Shown here piece by piece: positions 15,491 through 24,738 of a stretch of 64,000 nucleotides of DNA. The first letter of the stretch is position 1; each line of letters opens with the position of its first letter. The stretch covers positions 1 to 64,000 of the forward strand of contig JAUXVT010000072.1 in NCBI GenBank assembly GCA_030680405.1, written 5' to 3'. The DNA is from Thiobacillus sp. GTDB lineage: Bacteria > Pseudomonadota > Gammaproteobacteria > Burkholderiales > Thiobacillaceae. The notes under the pieces were generated by a model that did not search any database, was not told the DNA's origin, and saw nothing but the letters and a program-made list of their open reading frames with translations. The position numbers and the translations under genes are program-made.

Positions 15491-16795
15491 GTGGTTACGC
15501 TCACCCGACTCGATAGTGCGCAGCCTGATTTTCAGGCCCGCCTTGCCCGCCTGTTGCAATTCGACGACGCCGCCGATGCCGCCATCGAGCAGACGGTGGC
15601 CACGATCCTGCATGACGTGAAAACGCGGGGTGATGCTGCGGTGCTCGAATACACCGAGCGTTTCGACCGCCTACCGGCGGCCTCGCTGGCCAGCCTGGAA
15701 CTGAATGCTGCGCAGCTGCAGGCCGCGCTCGAAAACTTGCCCGCCGACACCCGCCAGGCGCTGGAAGCCGCGGCGGACCGCGTGCGCCGCTATCACGAGA
15801 AACAAACCCTGGTGTCATGGACCTACACCGAGGACGACGGCACCGTGCTGGGGCAGAAGATCACGCCGCTCGACCGCGTCGGGCTGTATGTGCCGGGCGG
15901 CAAGGCCGCGTATCCCTCGTCGGTGCTGATGAACGCGATTCCGGCGAAGGTCGCCGGCGTTGGCGAACTCATCATGGTGGTGCCGACACCGGGCGGCGAA
16001 CAGAATCAGCTGGTGCTGGCTGCCGCGGCGATTGCCGGGGTGGACCGCGTGTTCACCATCGGCGGCGCACAGGCAGTGGCCGCGCTGGCCTACGGCACCG
16101 AGACTGTGCCGCAGGTCGACAAGATCGTCGGGCCCGGCAACGCCTACGTGGCGGCGGCCAAGCGTCGCGTGTTCGGCACCGTGGGCATCGACATGATTGC
16201 CGGCCCGTCGGAAATCCTGGTGATCGCTGACGGCAACACGCCGCCGGAATGGGTGGCGATGGATCTGTTCTCGCAGGCCGAGCACGACGAAATGGCGCAG
16301 TCGATCCTGCTGTCGCCCGATGCCGCCTACCTCGATGCGGTGGCGGCGGCCATCGATAAATTGATCGTCGAGATACCGCGCAGCGAAGTGATCCGTACCT
16401 CGCTCACCAACCGCGGTGCACTGATCAAGACGCGCGATCTCGATGATGCTGCCGCGATCTCGAACACCATTGCGCCGGAACATCTGGAACTGTCGGTGGC
16501 CGACCCCGATGCGTTGCTGCCCAAGCTGCGCCACGCCGGCGCGATCTTCATGGGCAAGAATACCTGCGAGGCGCTGGGCGATTACTGCGCCGGGCCGAAT
16601 CACGTGCTGCCGACCTCGCGTACCGCACGCTTCTCGTCACCGCTGGGCGTGTACGACTTCCAGAAGCGCAGCAGCCTGATTCACGTGTCGCAGGCCGGCG
16701 CGCAGACGCTGGGTCGGATCGCCGCCACGCTGGCCTACGGCGAAGGCCTGCAGGCACACGCACGTTCCGCCGAATATCGTCTGGTCCATAAATGA
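15491..16795 (+). CDS. hisD: Histidinol dehydrogenase
   Basis: The 434-residue enzyme oxidises L-histidinol to L-histidine in two NAD-dependent steps. Family marks are present: [51 protein letters not shown] and AEHDEMAQ (zinc ligand region). The C-terminal [18 protein letters not shown] is also there. I chose the GTG at 15491 (VVTLTRLDS), giving the usual length; the 15410 ATG adds 27 unrelated residues. It opens the his operon here. hisG, its usual upstream neighbour, is absent. Confidence 0.96.
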   Translation: MVTLTRLDSAQPDFQARLARLLQFDDAADAAIEQTVATILHDVKTRGDAAVLEYTERFDRLPAASLASLELNAAQLQAALENLPADTRQALEAAADRVRRYHEKQTLVSWTYTEDDGTVLGQKITPLDRVGLYVPGGKAAYPSSVLMNAIPAKVAGVGELIMVVPTPGGEQNQLVLAAAAIAGVDRVFTIGGAQAVAALAYGTETVPQVDKIVGPGNAYVAAAKRRVFGTVGIDMIAGPSEILVIADGNTPPEWVAMDLFSQAEHDEMAQSILLSPDAAYLDAVAAAIDKLIVEIPRSEVIRTSLTNRGALIKTRDLDDAAAISNTIAPEHLELSVADPDALLPKLRHAGAIFMGKNTCEALGDYCAGPNHVLPTSRTARFSSPLGVYDFQKRSSLIHVSQAGAQTLGRIAATLAYGEGLQAHARSAEYRLVHK

Positions 16796-16808
16796 ACCCG
16801 CTATTCCA

Positions 16809-17873
16809 ATGAGCCGCTATTGGAGTGCCGTGGTGCACGGCCTGACGCCCTATGTGCCGGGCGAGCAACCCAAGCTGGCCAATCTGGTCAAGCTCAACAC
16901 CAACGAAAATCCTTACGGGCCCAGCCCCCGGGTGCTCGATGCGGTGCGCGCGGAGGCCGCCGACACGCTGCGCCTGTATCCCGACCCCAATTCGGACCGG
17001 CTGCGCGCAGGCATCGCCGCTTATCACGGCGTGACGGCCGATCAGGTGTTCGTCGGCAACGGCTCGGACGAGGTTCTGGCGCATGCATTTCTGGCGCTGT
17101 TGAAACACGATCGGCCGATCCTGTTTCCCGACATCACCTACAGCTTCTACCCGGTGTATTGCGGGCTGTACGAGATCGCCTATCGGCAGATTCCGCTGAC
17201 AGAATCGTTCGAGATCCGGGTCGACGATTACCTGACGCCGAACGGCGGGGTGATTTTCCCCAACCCCAATGCACCCACAGGGCGGCTCTTGGCTTTGGCG
17301 GAAATCGAGCGCCTGCTCGCCGGCAATCCGGACTCGGTAGTGGTAATCGACGAAGCCTACATCGACTTCGGCGGCGAATCGGCGGTGAGCCTGGTGGCGC
17401 GCTATCCGCAGCTGCTGGTCGCCCGCACCCTGTCGAAATCGCACGCGCTGGCTGGCTTGCGCGTCGGCTACGCGATTGGCCAATCGCACCTGATCGAGGC
17501 GCTCAACCGGGTCAAGGACAGCTTCAACTCCTATCCGCTCGACCGCTTTGCCCAGGCCGGCGCGCTGGCGTCGATGGAAGACCGTGCCTATTTCGAATCG
17601 ATTTGTGCGAAGGTGGTCGCGACCCGCACCCGGCTGGTGGCTGAAATGGAAGCACTCGGCTTCGAGGTGCTGCCCTCCGGGGCCAATTTCATCTTCGCCC
17701 GCCATCCGGCACATGACGGCGCCGAACTGGCCTCGCGCCTGCGCGAACGCAGCATCATCGTGCGCCATTTCAAAAATCCGGCCCGCATCGCGCCGTTTTT
17801 GCGCATCACGGTCGGCACCGATGCGCAATGCGATGCGCTGATCGCTGCGTTGAAAGCCATTGCGGCCTGCTAG
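16809..17873 (+). CDS. hisC: Histidinol-phosphate aminotransferase
   Basis: The 354-residue PLP enzyme converts imidazole-acetol phosphate and glutamate to histidinol phosphate. Visible marks are [13 protein letters not shown], the nucleotide loop [32 protein letters not shown] and the PLP lysine in [17 protein letters not shown]. The C-terminal arginine that binds substrate phosphate lies in [10 protein letters not shown]. It starts 13 bases after hisD. Confidence 0.96.
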   Translation: MSRYWSAVVHGLTPYVPGEQPKLANLVKLNTNENPYGPSPRVLDAVRAEAADTLRLYPDPNSDRLRAGIAAYHGVTADQVFVGNGSDEVLAHAFLALLKHDRPILFPDITYSFYPVYCGLYEIAYRQIPLTESFEIRVDDYLTPNGGVIFPNPNAPTGRLLALAEIERLLAGNPDSVVVIDEAYIDFGGESAVSLVARYPQLLVARTLSKSHALAGLRVGYAIGQSHLIEALNRVKDSFNSYPLDRFAQAGALASMEDRAYFESICAKVVATRTRLVAEMEALGFEVLPSGANFIFARHPAHDGAELASRLRERSIIVRHFKNPARIAPFLRITVGTDAQCDALIAALKAIAAC

Positions 17874-17903
17874 AATCCTTCCATAGCCTTATTTTCCGAC
17901 GCC

Positions 17904-18491
17904 ATGCGCACCGCCCAAGTCACCCGCAATACCCTCGAGACCCAGATCACGGTCAGCCTCAATCTTGACGGTACGGGCGTTTCCAAGCTTGCGACCGGGG
18001 TGCCGTTTCTCGACCACATGCTCGACCAGATCGCGCGCCACGGCCTGATCGACCTGGACATTGAGGCGCGCGGGGATCTGCACATCGATGCGCACCACAC
18101 GGTGGAAGATACCGGGATCACCCTGGGCCAGGCCTTCGCGCAGGCGCTCGGCGACAAGAAGGGCATCCGCCGCTACGGCCACGCCTACGTGCCGCTCGAC
18201 GAGGCGTTGTCGCGCGTGGTGATCGACCTGTCGGGACGGCCGGGGCTGGAATATCACGTCGACTACACCCGGGCGCGCATCGGCGAGTTCGACGTCGACC
18301 TGTTCCTCGAATTCTTCCGCGGCTTCATCAATCACGCCGGCGTCACGCTGCACATCGACAATCTGCGCGGCATCAATGCGCACCACCAGGCCGAGACGAT
18401 TTTCAAGGCCTTCGGCCGCGCGCTGCGCATGGCAGTGGAAACCGACGCACGCATGGGCGACGCGCTGCCTTCGACAAAAGGCGCCCTATGA
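17904..18491 (+). CDS. hisB: Imidazoleglycerol-phosphate dehydratase
   Basis: This is the monofunctional 195-residue form without the phosphatase domain. Two manganese-binding His clusters are visible: [13 protein letters not shown] and [27 protein letters not shown] near the N-terminus and [12 protein letters not shown]-type strands complete the family pattern. It dehydrates imidazole glycerol phosphate to imidazole acetol phosphate. It starts 30 bases after hisC. Confidence 0.96.
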   Translation: MRTAQVTRNTLETQITVSLNLDGTGVSKLATGVPFLDHMLDQIARHGLIDLDIEARGDLHIDAHHTVEDTGITLGQAFAQALGDKKGIRRYGHAYVPLDEALSRVVIDLSGRPGLEYHVDYTRARIGEFDVDLFLEFFRGFINHAGVTLHIDNLRGINAHHQAETIFKAFGRALRMAVETDARMGDALPSTKGAL

Positions 18492-18513
18492 ATTCCGACA
18501 AGAGGGCTGCGCG

Positions 18514-19200
18514 GTGAGCGTCGACATCGCCGTCATTGACTACGGCATGGGTAATCTGCGTTCGGTGTCCAAGGCCATCGAACACGTCGCGCCGGCGGCG
18601 AGCGTGGTGGTCACCTCCGACCCCGCGGTCATTGCCGCGGCCGGGCGTGTGGTGTTTCCGGGGCAGGGTGCCGCGCCCGACTGTATGCGCGAAATCGATG
18701 CGCGCGGCCTGCGTCAGGTGATTGTCGATGCCGCCCGCAGCAAGCCGTTCCTGGGCATCTGCATGGGGATGCAGGTGCTGTTCGATCACAGCGAGGAAGG
18801 CGACACCGCCTGCCTGGGCATTTTGCCAGGTACGGTGCAGCGTTTTCCGCACGAGGCGATGCACGATGAAGCCGGCAACAAGCTCAAGGTGCCGCACATG
18901 GGCTGGAACAACGTTCATCAGGCGATTCCGCATCCGCTTTGGGTGGGCATCGAGGAAGGCGCGCGCTTCTACTTCGTCCACAGCTATTTTGTGCAGCCGG
19001 CTTCGCCCGAGGTGATTGCCGGCTTCTCGCATTACCCGTTCCCGTTCACCTGCGCGGTGGCAACGGCGAACATCTTTGCTGTCCAGTTTCATCCGGAAAA
19101 AAGCCAGAATGACGGTTTGACGCTGCTGGGCAATTTTGTAACCTGGAATCCGGGTGCTTCTGAGACCGCCTGTGATATGTCTGGCGCTGCCTGCGCCTAA
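18514..19200 (+). CDS. hisH: Imidazole glycerol phosphate synthase, glutaminase subunit
   Basis: The 228-residue class I glutamine amidotransferase supplies ammonia to HisF. The nucleophile cysteine is in FLGICMGMQVLF, and the His-Glu pair is in VQFHPEKSQ near the C-terminus. FVHSYFV and VPHMGWN are HisH marks. I use the GTG at 18514 (VSVDIAVIDYGMGN); the long ORF from 18376 runs back into hisB in another frame. The tail after FVTWNPG (ASETACDMSGAACA) is a little longer than usual. Confidence 0.94.
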   Translation: MSVDIAVIDYGMGNLRSVSKAIEHVAPAASVVVTSDPAVIAAAGRVVFPGQGAAPDCMREIDARGLRQVIVDAARSKPFLGICMGMQVLFDHSEEGDTACLGILPGTVQRFPHEAMHDEAGNKLKVPHMGWNNVHQAIPHPLWVGIEEGARFYFVHSYFVQPASPEVIAGFSHYPFPFTCAVATANIFAVQFHPEKSQNDGLTLLGNFVTWNPGASETACDMSGAACA

Positions 19201-19231
19201 TCCTACTTTTGCACGACCCTGCTGATTAGCC

Positions 19232-19987
19232 ATGTTAATTATTCCTGCGATCGACCTTAAAGACGGTCACTGCGTGCGCCTGGAACAAGGCGAGATGGAT
19301 AGTGCCACCGTGTTTTCCGAGGACCCGGCGGCCACCGCCCGCCACTGGAAGGAACTCGGCGCGCGTCGCCTGCATCTGGTCGACCTCAACGGCGCGTTTG
19401 CCGGCAAGCCGGTCAACGACGCGGCGATCCGCTCCATCGTCGATGCGGTGGGCGACGAGATGCCGGTGCAGCTCGGTGGCGGCATCCGCGACCTCGCCAC
19501 CATCGAGCGCTATCTCGACGACGGCGTGCGCTACGTCATCATCGGCACCGCTGCGGTGAAAAACCCCGGTTTCCTGCATGAGGCCTGCGACGCCTTCCCC
19601 GGCCACGTGATGGTCGGGCTCGACGCCCGTGACGGCAAGATTGCAGTTGAAGGCTGGTCCAAGATCACCGGCCACGACGTCATCGATCTGGCCAGGCGTT
19701 TCGAAGGCTACGGCGTCGAGGCCGTCATCTACACCGACATCGGTCGCGACGGCATGCTGACCGGGGTCAATATCGAAGCCACCCAGCGGCTGGCGCAGGC
19801 CTTGTCGATCCCTGTCATCGCCAGCGGAGGCGTCACCAATCTCGATGACATCAGGGCGCTGTCCACCGTCGCCAAGGACGGTATCATTGGTGCGATCACC
19901 GGCCGCGCGATCTATCAGGGCACGCTGGATTTTGCCGAGGCACAAAAGCTCGCCGACGAACTGGCGGGCGGCGTGTTCGGCGTTTAA
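19232..19987 (+). CDS. hisA: ProFAR isomerase (phosphoribosylformimino-AICAR-P isomerase)
   Basis: The 251-residue (beta/alpha)8 enzyme opens the ribose ring of ProFAR to PRFAR. Catalytic Asp 8 is in IPAIDLKDG, and the second catalytic Asp is in [13 protein letters not shown]. Phosphate-binding loops are GGGIRD and [10 protein letters not shown]. It sits directly before hisF with a 3-base gap. Confidence 0.96.
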   Translation: MLIIPAIDLKDGHCVRLEQGEMDSATVFSEDPAATARHWKELGARRLHLVDLNGAFAGKPVNDAAIRSIVDAVGDEMPVQLGGGIRDLATIERYLDDGVRYVIIGTAAVKNPGFLHEACDAFPGHVMVGLDARDGKIAVEGWSKITGHDVIDLARRFEGYGVEAVIYTDIGRDGMLTGVNIEATQRLAQALSIPVIASGGVTNLDDIRALSTVAKDGIIGAITGRAIYQGTLDFAEAQKLADELAGGVFGV

Positions 19988-19990
19988 ATC

Positions 19991-20746
19991 ATGCTGGCGA
20001 AACGCATCATTCCCTGCCTCGATGTAACCAATGGCCGCGTGGTCAAGGGCGTCAATTTCGTCGAGCTGAAAGACGCCGGCGATCCGGTCGAAATCGCGCG
20101 CCGCTACAACGAGGCGGGCGCGGACGAACTGACTTTTCTCGACATCACCGCATCAAGCGATAATCGCGACCTGATCCTGCACATCATCGAAGCGGTCGCT
20201 TCGGAAGTGTTCATTCCGCTGACGGTCGGCGGCGGCGTGCGCGCAGTGGGCGACGTGCAGCGCCTGCTCAATGCCGGCGCCGACAAGATCAGCATCAACA
20301 CTTCTGCGATCGCCAATCCACAACTGGTGAAGGATGCAGCCGATCGCTACGGCAGCCAGTGCATCGTGGTGGCGATCGACGCCAAACGAGTGGGCGACCA
20401 CTGGGAAGTCTTCAGCCACGGCGGCCGCAACGCCACCGGACTCGATGCGATCACGTGGGCGAAAAAAATGGAAAGCCTGGGCGCGGGCGAGCTGCTGCTG
20501 ACCTCGATGGACCGTGACGGCACCAAAAGCGGCTTCGACCTGGAATTGACCCGTGCGATTTCCGACGCGGTGGACATTCCCATCATCGCCAGCGGCGGCG
20601 TGGGCAACTTGCAGCATCTGGTCGATGGCGTGAAAGAAGGCCGCGCAGATGCGGTGCTGGCGGCGAGCATTTTCCACTTCGGCGAATACGGGATTGACGA
20701 AGCCAAGCGCTACATGAAGCAGCACGGCATCGAGGTGCGGCTGTGA
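19991..20746 (+). CDS. hisF: Imidazole glycerol phosphate synthase, cyclase subunit
   Basis: The 251-residue barrel enzyme pairs with HisH and makes imidazole glycerol phosphate and AICAR. Family marks are [19 protein letters not shown] (catalytic Asp), [20 protein letters not shown] and [15 protein letters not shown]. It is homologous to HisA but has the HisF-specific signatures. Its stop overlaps the GTG start of hisI. Confidence 0.97.
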   Translation: MLAKRIIPCLDVTNGRVVKGVNFVELKDAGDPVEIARRYNEAGADELTFLDITASSDNRDLILHIIEAVASEVFIPLTVGGGVRAVGDVQRLLNAGADKISINTSAIANPQLVKDAADRYGSQCIVVAIDAKRVGDHWEVFSHGGRNATGLDAITWAKKMESLGAGELLLTSMDRDGTKSGFDLELTRAISDAVDIPIIASGGVGNLQHLVDGVKEGRADAVLAASIFHFGEYGIDEAKRYMKQHGIEVRL

Positions 20747-21129
20747 GCGACTGGCTCGACGCCATCAAATGGGACGCGCAAGGGCTGGTGCCTGCGATTG
20801 CGCAGGACGCGGCCAGCGGCGAGATCCTCATGGTGGCGTGGATGAACCGCGAGGCGCTGGAAGAAACCGCGCGCACGCTGCGCGGGGTGTACTGGTCCCG
20901 CTCGCGCAACAGGCTGTGGCGCAAGGGCGAGGAATCCGGTTATGTGCAGAACGTCAGCGAAATCCGGCTCGATTGCGACAGCGACGTGGTGCTGCTGAAA
21001 ATTGAACAACTTGGCGGTATTGCCTGTCATACCGGACGGCGCTCCTGCTTTTTTCAGAAGCTCGAAAACGATCACTGGATGACGACCGCCCCGGTGCTGA
21101 AGAATCCCGACGAGATCTACCGCAAATGA
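20743..21129 (+). CDS. hisI: Phosphoribosyl-AMP cyclohydrolase
   Basis: The 128-residue enzyme opens the adenine ring of [35 protein letters not shown] covers the substrate site. The zinc and magnesium ligands lie in [12 protein letters not shown] and [11 protein letters not shown]. The start is GTG at 20743, inside the hisF stop. The enzyme is separate from HisE here, not fused as in enterobacteria. Confidence 0.96.
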   Translation: MSDWLDAIKWDAQGLVPAIAQDAASGEILMVAWMNREALEETARTLRGVYWSRSRNRLWRKGEESGYVQNVSEIRLDCDSDVVLLKIEQLGGIACHTGRRSCFFQKLENDHWMTTAPVLKNPDEIYRK

Positions 21130-21452
21130 GCGACATCCTGGACCGTCTCGCCGAAACGCTGGAGGCACGCAAGCAGGCGTCGCCCGACAGTTCCTACGTG
21201 GCCAGGCTGTATGCCAAGGGCACCGACGCCATCCTGAAAAAGATCGGCGAGGAAGCGACCGAGACTGTGATGGCGGCGAAGGACGGCCAGCCCGAAAAGA
21301 TCATCTGCGAAGTCGCCGATTTGTGGTTTCATACCCTGGTGCTGCTGGCGCACAAGGGACTGAAGCCGGCGGATGTGCTGAACGAACTGGCGCGCCGCGA
21401 GGGTTTGTCCGGTCTGGCTGAAAAAGCGAATCGGCGAGGCGAATCGACATGA
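21126..21452 (+). CDS. hisE: Phosphoribosyl-ATP pyrophosphatase
   Basis: The 108-residue helical MazG-like protein removes pyrophosphate from PR-ATP. Marks are [30 protein letters not shown] (metal-binding Glu cluster) and the following [17 protein letters not shown]. The ATG at 21126 overlaps the hisI stop by ATGA, and its own stop overlaps the HIT gene in the same way. Confidence 0.96.
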   Translation: MSDILDRLAETLEARKQASPDSSYVARLYAKGTDAILKKIGEEATETVMAAKDGQPEKIICEVADLWFHTLVLLAHKGLKPADVLNELARREGLSGLAEKANRRGEST

Positions 21453-21787
21453 GTGACTGCATTTTCTGCAAAATCGCAGCCGGCCAGGTGCCGTGCAGCA
21501 AGGTCTATGAGGACGACGAGGTGCTGGCGTTCCACGACATCCGCCCGTTCGCGCGGGTGCATGTTCTGATTATTCCGAAAGTGCACATCGCCACGCTCGT
21601 CGACTGTACGTCCGAGCATGAAAAGCTGCTCGGCAAGCTGCTGCTGCTGGCGCCGCTTCTGGCGAAGGAACAGGGGCTCGATGCCGGGTTCAAGACACTG
21701 ATCAACACCGGGCGCGGCGGCGGTCAGGAAGTGTTCCACATCCACGTTCACGTATTTGGCGGGGGCGATCCCGTCGCCCGCAGTTAA
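21449..21787 (+). CDS. hinT: HIT family nucleotide hydrolase (HinT-like)
   Basis: The 112-residue protein is a histidine triad hydrolase. [20 protein letters not shown] is the typical start, and the His triad lies in [11 protein letters not shown] at the C-terminus. HinT enzymes cleave adenosine phosphoramidates and aminoacyl adenylates. It commonly sits between hisE and tatA in betaproteobacteria, as here. Confidence 0.94.
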   Translation: MSDCIFCKIAAGQVPCSKVYEDDEVLAFHDIRPFARVHVLIIPKVHIATLVDCTSEHEKLLGKLLLLAPLLAKEQGLDAGFKTLINTGRGGGQEVFHIHVHVFGGGDPVARS

Positions 21788-21805
21788 ATTAATAGGAGAT
21801 TTACC

Positions 21806-22018
21806 ATGGGTAGCTTAAGTATCTGGCATTGGCTGATCGTTCTGGTCGTTGTGCTGCTGATTTTCGGCACCAAGAAACTGCGCAATATCGGCAGTGATCT
21901 GGGGGGCGCGGTCAAAGGTTTCAAGGAAGGCATGAAGGAGGACACGCCGAAGTTGAATGAAACGGCGGAGTCCGGTCGCACCATCGATGCCGAAGTGAAG
22001 GACAAGCACCATTCCTGA
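21806..22018 (+). CDS. tatA: Twin-arginine translocase subunit TatA
   Basis: The 70-residue protein has one N-terminal membrane helix ([20 protein letters not shown]) and then the amphipathic helix with the [21 protein letters not shown] signature. TatA oligomers form the protein-conducting element of the Tat pathway, which exports folded cofactor proteins. AGGAGA lies seven bases before the ATG. It is followed by a 62-base gap with a loose GCCGGG/CCCGGC hairpin. Confidence 0.95.
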   Translation: MGSLSIWHWLIVLVVVLLIFGTKKLRNIGSDLGGAVKGFKEGMKEDTPKLNETAESGRTIDAEVKDKHHS

Positions 22019-22080
22019 GCGCGCGGTGGAGCCGGGTTTTTTGATCTCCGGTTCCCGGCTTCTGGTCTTGATCCCCTCCC

Positions 22081-22560
22081 ATGTTTGATATCGGATTCAC
22101 CGAGCTGGTCGTCATCGGCGTGGTTGCGCTGATCGTTATCGGCCCCGAGCGCCTGCCCAAGGTGGCGCGCACGGCAGGACATCTGTACGGCCGCCTGCAG
22201 CGTTACGTGTCGTCCGTAAAATCGGATATCAGTCACGAGATCCAGCTGGACGAAATCCGTCGTGCCGGGCAGAGCTTCAAGGAATCGGTCGAGTCGGCGG
22301 CGTCGGGCGTCGAGCAGCAGGCGACCGTGGTCGATGATTATCTGCGCAACGAGGTGGACAACGTCAACAAGGTGGTGGCGGCGATGGCTGCGACCGAGGG
22401 CGAGCGCCCCATCACGGAACCTGCCATGAAGCAGATCGAGACAGAGCAAACGCCGCAGCAAAGCCTGCCGCTGGATGAGCCGGACCAGAACACCGCCGCT
22501 GCCACGCCGTCTGCCGTGGTGGAAACGGCGCGCGGCGATACTGCAGGAAAAACCGCATGA
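22081..22560 (+). CDS. tatB: Twin-arginine translocase subunit TatB
   Basis: The 159-residue protein has the TatB N-terminus (MFDIGFTELVVIGVVALIVIGPERLPK), an amphipathic helix and a coiled-coil middle. The C-terminal tail is disordered and rich in Gln, Thr and Ala. With TatC it forms the receptor for twin-arginine signal peptides. Its stop overlaps the tatC start by ATGA. Confidence 0.95.
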   Translation: MFDIGFTELVVIGVVALIVIGPERLPKVARTAGHLYGRLQRYVSSVKSDISHEIQLDEIRRAGQSFKESVESAASGVEQQATVVDDYLRNEVDNVNKVVAAMAATEGERPITEPAMKQIETEQTPQQSLPLDEPDQNTAAATPSAVVETARGDTAGKTA

Positions 22561-23381
22561 GCGACGTGCAGGACACCTTCATCTCGCACTTGATCGAAAT
22601 GCGTGATCGCCTGCTGCGCGCGGTGCTTGCGGTCGTGATCATTTTTATCTGCCTGTTTCCCTGGGCGCAGGATTTGTATGCGTTGCTGGCCAAGCCTTTG
22701 CTGGCAGCGCTGCCCAAAGGCGGGCAGATGATTGCCACCGAAGTCACCACTCCGTTCTTCGTGCCGATCAAGGTCACCATGATGACCGCCTTTTTGCTGG
22801 CGATGCCGTGGGTGTTCTATCAGGCCTGGGCGTTTGTCGCGCCGGGTCTCTATCAGCACGAAAAGCGCTTGGGCGTGCCGCTGGTGATTGCCAGCGTGAT
22901 TCTGTTCTTGCTGGGGATGGCGTTCGCCTATTTCCTGGTGTTCCCGGTGGTGTTCGGCTTCATCGTCGGCGTGGCGCCAGAGGGCGTGGCGGTGATGACC
23001 GACATCGGCAAGTACCTCGACTTCGTGATGACCCTGTTCATGGCCTTCGGCATCACGTTCGAAGTCCCGGTCGCGGTGGTGCTGCTGGTAAAAATGGGCA
23101 TGGTGTCGGTGGCCAAGCTGCGCGAAATTCGTCCCTATGTGATCGTCGGAGCGTTCGTCATCGGCGCGATCTTCACCCCGCCCGACATCATCTCCCAGTT
23201 CATGCTGGCGGTGCCGATGTGGGTACTGTACGAGTTGGGCATCGTCGTCGCATCGATGATCACCAAGCCGAAGCCCGAAGCCGAGGCAGATTACACGCCG
23301 ATGGCCGAATCCGACATGGATGCCGAACTCGATCGGATCGAGGCCGGCCAGGTTGAATCCGAGCCGCACGATCAAAAATGA
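22557..23381 (+). CDS. tatC: Twin-arginine translocase subunit TatC
   Basis: The 274-residue protein has six membrane segments. TatC marks are present: FISHLIEMRDRLLRAV at the N-terminus, PFFVPIKVTMMTAFLLAMPWVFYQAW, APGLYQHEKR and the later FTPPDIISQFMLAVPMWVLYELGI. The cytoplasmic tail is acidic and slightly long (EAEADYTPMAESDMDAELD). It ends two bases before the first NtrC-like box of amtB. Confidence 0.96.
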   Translation: MSDVQDTFISHLIEMRDRLLRAVLAVVIIFICLFPWAQDLYALLAKPLLAALPKGGQMIATEVTTPFFVPIKVTMMTAFLLAMPWVFYQAWAFVAPGLYQHEKRLGVPLVIASVILFLLGMAFAYFLVFPVVFGFIVGVAPEGVAVMTDIGKYLDFVMTLFMAFGITFEVPVAVVLLVKMGMVSVAKLREIRPYVIVGAFVIGAIFTPPDIISQFMLAVPMWVLYELGIVVASMITKPKPEAEADYTPMAESDMDAELDRIEAGQVESEPHDQK

Positions 23382-23382
23382 C

Positions 23383-23397
23383 GCACCTAGGCGGTGC
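23383..23397 (+). promoter_or_regulatory. NtrC-like box 1 upstream of amtB
   Basis: GCACC-N5-GGTGC is a perfect inverted repeat with the half-sites and 5-base spacing of the NtrC consensus. Its centre lies exactly 30 bp upstream of the second box. Part of it (GGCGGTGC, 23390-23397) can also pair with GCACCGCC at 23403-23410, so an RNA hairpin at the tatC end is an alternative or additional role. Confidence 0.65.
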
Positions 23398-23412
23398 GCA
23401 ATGCACCGCCAT

Positions 23413-23427
23413 GCACTAATGTAGTGC
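23413..23427 (+). promoter_or_regulatory. NtrC-like box 2 upstream of amtB
   Basis: GCACT-N5-AGTGC is a second inverted repeat with NtrC-type half-sites, centred 30 bp (about three helical turns) from box 1. Two same-face boxes resemble the arrangement of the enterobacterial glnA enhancer. Confidence 0.65.
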
Positions 23428-23481
23428 CATAAAGCCAGCCCGTTAAATAACCCTTCTTTTCGAATCAGTGACTTAAGGAGC

Positions 23482-23497
23482 AGGAACGCTGCTTGCT
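23482..23497 (+). promoter_or_regulatory. Sigma-54 promoter of amtB
   Basis: AGGAACG-N4-TTGCT fits the sigma-54 consensus TGGCACG-N4-TTGCW at all but two positions. The invariant GG (23483-23484) and GC (23495-23496) are ten bases apart. The predicted start near 23508 leaves a leader of about 23 bases with GGAG before the amtB ATG. The NtrC-like boxes lie about 88 and 118 bp upstream of that start. Confidence 0.72.
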
Positions 23498-23530
23498 TAT
23501 ATCAGCCGGCATTCTATTCGGAGCCGTGGC

Positions 23531-24733
23531 ATGGAAGCGTTGAAATCAGGCAGTGATGTGTTGTTCGTTTTGCTAGGCGGCATCATGGTCTTGGCCATGC
23601 ACGCGGGGTTTGCCTTCCTGGAACTCGGCACGGTGCGCAAGAAGAACCAGGTCAACGCCCTGGTCAAGATCATCACCGATTTCTCGGTCTCCACCATTGC
23701 CTATTTTTTCGTCGGCTACAGCATCGCCTACGGCGTCAGCTTCTTTTCCAGCGCCGAGGTGCTGTCGGCCCAGAACGGCTACGATCTGGTCAAGTTCTTT
23801 TTCCTGCTGACCTTTGCCGCGGCGATTCCCGCCATTGTGTCGGGCGGCATTGCCGAGCGCGCACGTTTCAACCCGCAACTGGCGGCCACCTTTGCGCTGG
23901 TGGGGCTGGTTTATCCCTTCTACGAAGGGATCGTCTGGAACGGCAACTACGGCATTCAGGACTGGCTGGCCGCGAATTTTGGCGCCAAATTCCATGATTT
24001 TGCCGGGTCGGTGGTGGTGCATGCCATGGGTGGCTGGATCGCCTTGCCTGCGGTGTTGCTGCTGGGTGCCCGACGCGGGCGCTACACCAAGGACGGCATG
24101 ATCTCGGCGCACCCGCCGTCCAATATCCCGTTTCTGGCGCTCGGCGCGTGGATTCTGACGGTGGGCTGGTTCGGCTTCAATGTGATGTCGGCGCAGCTGA
24201 TCGAGGCGGTGTCGGGCCTGGTGGCGGTGAATTCGCTGATGGCGATGGTGGGCGGCACGCTGGCCGCGCTGGCGATTGGACGCAACGACCCCGGTTTCAT
24301 CCACAACGGCCCGCTGGCCGGTCTGGTGGCGGTGTGTGCGGGCTCGGACCTGATGCATCCGCTCGGTGCGCTGACCACCGGCGCCATCGCCGGCGCGCTG
24401 TTCGTGTGGATGTTCATGGTGACGCAGAACAAATGGAAGATCGACGACGTGCTCGGGGTGTGGCCGCTGCATGGCCTGTGTGGCGCGTGGGGCGGCATTG
24501 CCGCCGGAATTTTTGGAGCAAAGGCGCTCGGCGGCATCGGCGGCGTCAGCCTGGCGGCGCAAGTGATTGGCACGCTGGGCGGCGTGGCAGTTGCCGTGCT
24601 TGGCAGCCTGGTGGTGTATGGCATCCTGAAACGCGTCATTGGCCTGCGGCTGGATGCAGAAGCCGAATTCAACGGTGCCGACCTCAGTATCCACAAGGTA
24701 TCGGCGACCGCCGAACGCGAGACCAACTGGTAG
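23531..24733 (+). CDS. amtB: Ammonium transporter Amt
   Basis: The 400-residue protein has about eleven membrane helices. The twin histidines of the conduction pore are in VVVHAMGGW and VWPLHGLCGAWGG. AFLELGTVRKKN, GGIAERARF and PFYEGIVWNGNYG are further Amt marks. It has no cleavable signal, unlike E. coli AmtB. It carries ammonium across the inner membrane, normally gated by a PII protein, but no glnK gene is adjacent. NtrC-like boxes and a sigma-54 promoter upstream suggest induction by nitrogen limitation. It converges on the kinase gene with a 5-base gap. Confidence 0.94.
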   Translation: MEALKSGSDVLFVLLGGIMVLAMHAGFAFLELGTVRKKNQVNALVKIITDFSVSTIAYFFVGYSIAYGVSFFSSAEVLSAQNGYDLVKFFFLLTFAAAIPAIVSGGIAERARFNPQLAATFALVGLVYPFYEGIVWNGNYGIQDWLAANFGAKFHDFAGSVVVHAMGGWIALPAVLLLGARRGRYTKDGMISAHPPSNIPFLALGAWILTVGWFGFNVMSAQLIEAVSGLVAVNSLMAMVGGTLAALAIGRNDPGFIHNGPLAGLVAVCAGSDLMHPLGALTTGAIAGALFVWMFMVTQNKWKIDDVLGVWPLHGLCGAWGGIAAGIFGAKALGGIGGVSLAAQVIGTLGGVAVAVLGSLVVYGILKRVIGLRLDAEAEFNGADLSIHKVSATAERETNW

Positions 24734-24738
24734 TCGGC

